This document shows, one piece after another, positions 9,863 through 10,671 of a stretch of DNA of 10,671 nucleotides (positions are counted from its first letter, which is position 1; the number at the start of each line of letters is the position of its first letter). A model generated the notes under the pieces. The model searched no databases and was not told the DNA's origin. It was given only the letters and a program-made list of their open reading frames with translations. The stretch spans positions 1 through 10,671 of the forward strand of contig CAMGSK010000040.1 in assembly GCA_946061795.1 (NCBI GenBank), in the 5' to 3' direction. The translations under genes were made by a program, and so were the position numbers. The stretch comes from an uncultured Elusimicrobium sp. Its GTDB lineage: Bacteria > Elusimicrobiota > Elusimicrobia > Elusimicrobiales > Elusimicrobiaceae.

Positions 9863-10375
9863 ATGTTAAGCAGGGAACTGATGGACGGACTGGGATATAT
9901 CACCTACGGGCTTTATATCGTCACGTCCTCTTGGGAAGGGAAAGACAACGCCATGATTGTAAATACCGTTTTCCAGGTGACGGCCGAACCGCCGCGCGTG
10001 GCCATTTCCGTCAATAAAGAAAGTTTAACGCATAAATTGATTGAAAAAAGCCGCGTTTTCGCCGCCATGCCGCTGGCGCAGGATACGGATTTGCCTTTTA
10101 TCGGCCGGTTTGGTTTTCGTACCGGGCGGAATTTTGACAAGTTTGCCGGACTCAGCGTCCGGCGAGGCTCATTGGGCTGCCCCATTGTGCAGGACCACAC
10201 CATCAGTTTCTTGGAAGTGAAAGTGGAACAGACGGTGGACGTTGGGACCCATACGCTTTTTATAGGCAAAGTGGAAGACGGCGCCTGTATGATTTCCGGC
10301 GGCGTACCGCTGACGTATGAATATTATCATAAGGTGATAAAGGGCAAGGCTCCGAAAGGAGCGACGCACTCTTAA
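9863..10375 (+). CDS. Flavin reductase-like FMN-binding protein (Hrb N-terminal half)
   Basis: Split-barrel flavin reductase family protein, 170 residues. Family features include GLYIVTS (16-22), NTVFQVTAEPPRVAISVNK (34-52), a Ser-x-x-His pair in ESLTHKLIEKS (53-63), GFRTGRNFDKF (84-94) and GTHTLFIGKVED (128-139). It resembles the N-terminal domain of high-molecular-weight rubredoxin (Hrb) of Moorella, which passes NADH electrons to FprA. Hrb continues after a YYH..I.GK.PK linker into a rubredoxin domain; here YYHKVIKGKAPKGATHS (154-170) reaches that linker and then stops with TAA (10373-10375). A separate rubredoxin gene follows 224 bp later. An AGAGGT site (9852-9857) overlaps the fprA stop, implying coupling. 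The likely job is electron supply to FprA, perhaps via that rubredoxin; NADH as donor is inferred. Confidence 0.88.
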   Translation: MLSRELMDGLGYITYGLYIVTSSWEGKDNAMIVNTVFQVTAEPPRVAISVNKESLTHKLIEKSRVFAAMPLAQDTDLPFIGRFGFRTGRNFDKFAGLSVRRGSLGCPIVQDHTISFLEVKVEQTVDVGTHTLFIGKVEDGACMISGGVPLTYEYYHKVIKGKAPKGATHS

Positions 10376-10389
10376 AAGGGATCCCCTTT
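10375..10389 (+). repeat. Short hairpin at the flavin reductase stop
   Basis: AAAGGG (10375-10380) and CCCTTT (10384-10389) form a 6-bp stem with the 3-nt loop ATC, starting on the last base of the stop codon. The bases after it (ACAGCCC) are not U-rich, so termination here is uncertain. Confidence 0.35.
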
Positions 10390-10395
10390 ACAGCC

Positions 10396-10423
10396 CTACT
10401 TTTTCTCTTGGCAGAAAAAGTAG
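10396..10423. repeat. Perfect 11-bp hairpin, CTACTTTTTCT/AGAAAAAGTAG
   Basis: Arms 10396-10406 and 10413-10423 are perfectly complementary around the loop CTTGGC. It lies 20 bp after the flavin reductase stop. Neither strand has a T-run directly after the stem, so it is not a textbook terminator. Its place beside the larger palindrome suggests both belong to one intergenic repeat; I recall similar hairpins as multi-copy spacers in other genomes but cannot verify that here. Confidence 0.6.
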
Positions 10424-10435
10424 TCAAAAAGGCCA

Positions 10436-10554
10436 GACAACGGGAAAGCAAAAATTTTTGGAAAAAAGGTATTTTTTAAACTCGGCCTTTGGCCTCAAAC
10501 ATAAAAAATATTTTTCCTTTTTCCCAAAAATTTTGAAACGCTTTCCATGTTGTC
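10436..10554. repeat. 119-bp imperfect palindrome between flavin reductase and rubredoxin genes
   Basis: Matching blocks in order on the two arms are GACAAC, GGAAAGC, AAAATTTTTGG, AAAAAGG, TATTTTTTA and a central GGCC-TTT-GGCC (10484-10494), joined by small bulges. The whole would fold into one long hairpin as RNA or a cruciform as DNA. No transposase gene, no clear target-site duplication and no long open frame are present. It could be a REP/MITE-like element, an mRNA-stabilising structure or a bidirectional transcription barrier. The neighbouring stretches to 10599 show nothing else except the rubredoxin ribosome site. Confidence 0.65.
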
Positions 10555-10599
10555 AATAAAGACAAAAATGAATTTTTAAACCAATAGGGAGGTAGTTTT

Positions 10600-10671
10600 A
10601 TGAAATACGTATGTGAAATTTGCGGATATGTGTATGACCCCGCTGTGGGTGACCCGGAGCACGGCATTGCC
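10600..10671 (+). CDS. Rubredoxin, 5' part, cut by window edge
   Basis: Small Fe(Cys)4 electron carrier. The 24 visible residues begin MKYVCEICGYVYDP and continue AVGDPEHGIA, with the first Cys pair at 5 and 8. The second pair (CPxCG) should lie off the right edge; the family is usually about 52 residues. A strong AGGGAGGT site (10586-10593) lies 6 nt before the ATG. Rubredoxin is the known donor to both flavodiiron proteins and superoxide reductase, which fits the three genes before it. It is separated from the flavin reductase gene by 224 bp of hairpin-forming DNA, so it may be transcribed separately. A TTGTCA at 10550-10555 could be a -35, but no good -10 follows. It might also be the start of a larger rubredoxin-fusion protein, which the cut hides. 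Confidence 0.93.
   Translation, partial: MKYVCEICGYVYDPAVGDPEHGIA

Noticed and set aside
10260..10451. Small minus-strand open frame over the end of the flavin reductase gene and the first hairpins
   Set aside because: It has no ribosome site, overlaps a clear gene and draws its length from repeat sequence.
10550..10578. Promoter for the rubredoxin gene (TTGTCA as -35)
   Set aside because: The best -10 at proper spacing is only a T-run, too weak to annotate.

Overview
The window looks like the replication-origin neighbourhood of an anaerobic or microaerophilic bacterium, at roughly 50% GC in the genes and much lower between them. Five genes on the minus strand (dnaA, dnaN, a DUF721/dciA gene, gyrB and gyrA, the last cut by the left edge) run leftwards from a divergent AT-rich gap at 7394-7721. 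On the plus strand an oxygen and oxidative-stress cluster runs rightwards: thiol peroxidase, two-iron superoxide reductase, flavodiiron oxygen reductase, a flavin reductase and a rubredoxin cut by the right edge. All genes therefore point away from the gap. GyrB carries the long insert seen in E. coli-type enzymes. That, together with the oxygen-defence set, suggests a Gram-negative-type strict anaerobe. Elusimicrobiota is a guess from general resemblance only and is not established here.

Layout. 1-1878: gyrA without its 3' end. 1910-1943: a strong hairpin between gyrB and gyrA. 1951-4416: gyrB. 4409-4729: dciA, overlapping gyrB by 8 nt and beginning directly after the dnaN stop. 4730-5839: dnaN. 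5840-6007: dnaN-dnaA gap with a dense cluster of DnaA boxes. 6008-7393: dnaA. 7394-7721: divergent regulatory and origin region with one perfect DnaA box, a dnaA promoter, a promoter for the stress operon and an imperfect direct repeat. 7722-10375: tpx, dfx, fprA and the flavin reductase gene, tightly spaced. 10376-10599: no gene, but three hairpin-forming repeats including a 119-bp imperfect palindrome. 10600-10671: start of a rubredoxin gene.

How the genes work together. DnaA, the DnaB-helicase-loading factor DciA, the sliding clamp and gyrase form the initiation and elongation set. recF, often found between dnaN and gyrB, is absent from this place. DnaA boxes on both sides of dnaA suggest a bipartite oriC. 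The plus-strand genes form a plausible complete route. NADH-derived electrons would pass through the flavin reductase and rubredoxin to the flavodiiron protein (O2 to water) and to superoxide reductase (superoxide to peroxide), and Tpx would then remove the peroxide. The flavin reductase and rubredoxin look like the two halves of the fused high-molecular-weight rubredoxin of acetogens, here encoded separately.

No tRNA, rRNA, CRISPR array, transposase or prophage gene is visible. The points most worth a second look are the bipartite oriC with helically phased boxes, the altered Walker A of DnaA, the split flavin reductase/rubredoxin pair around a palindromic element, and a Fur/PerR-like operator over the tpx ribosome-binding site.
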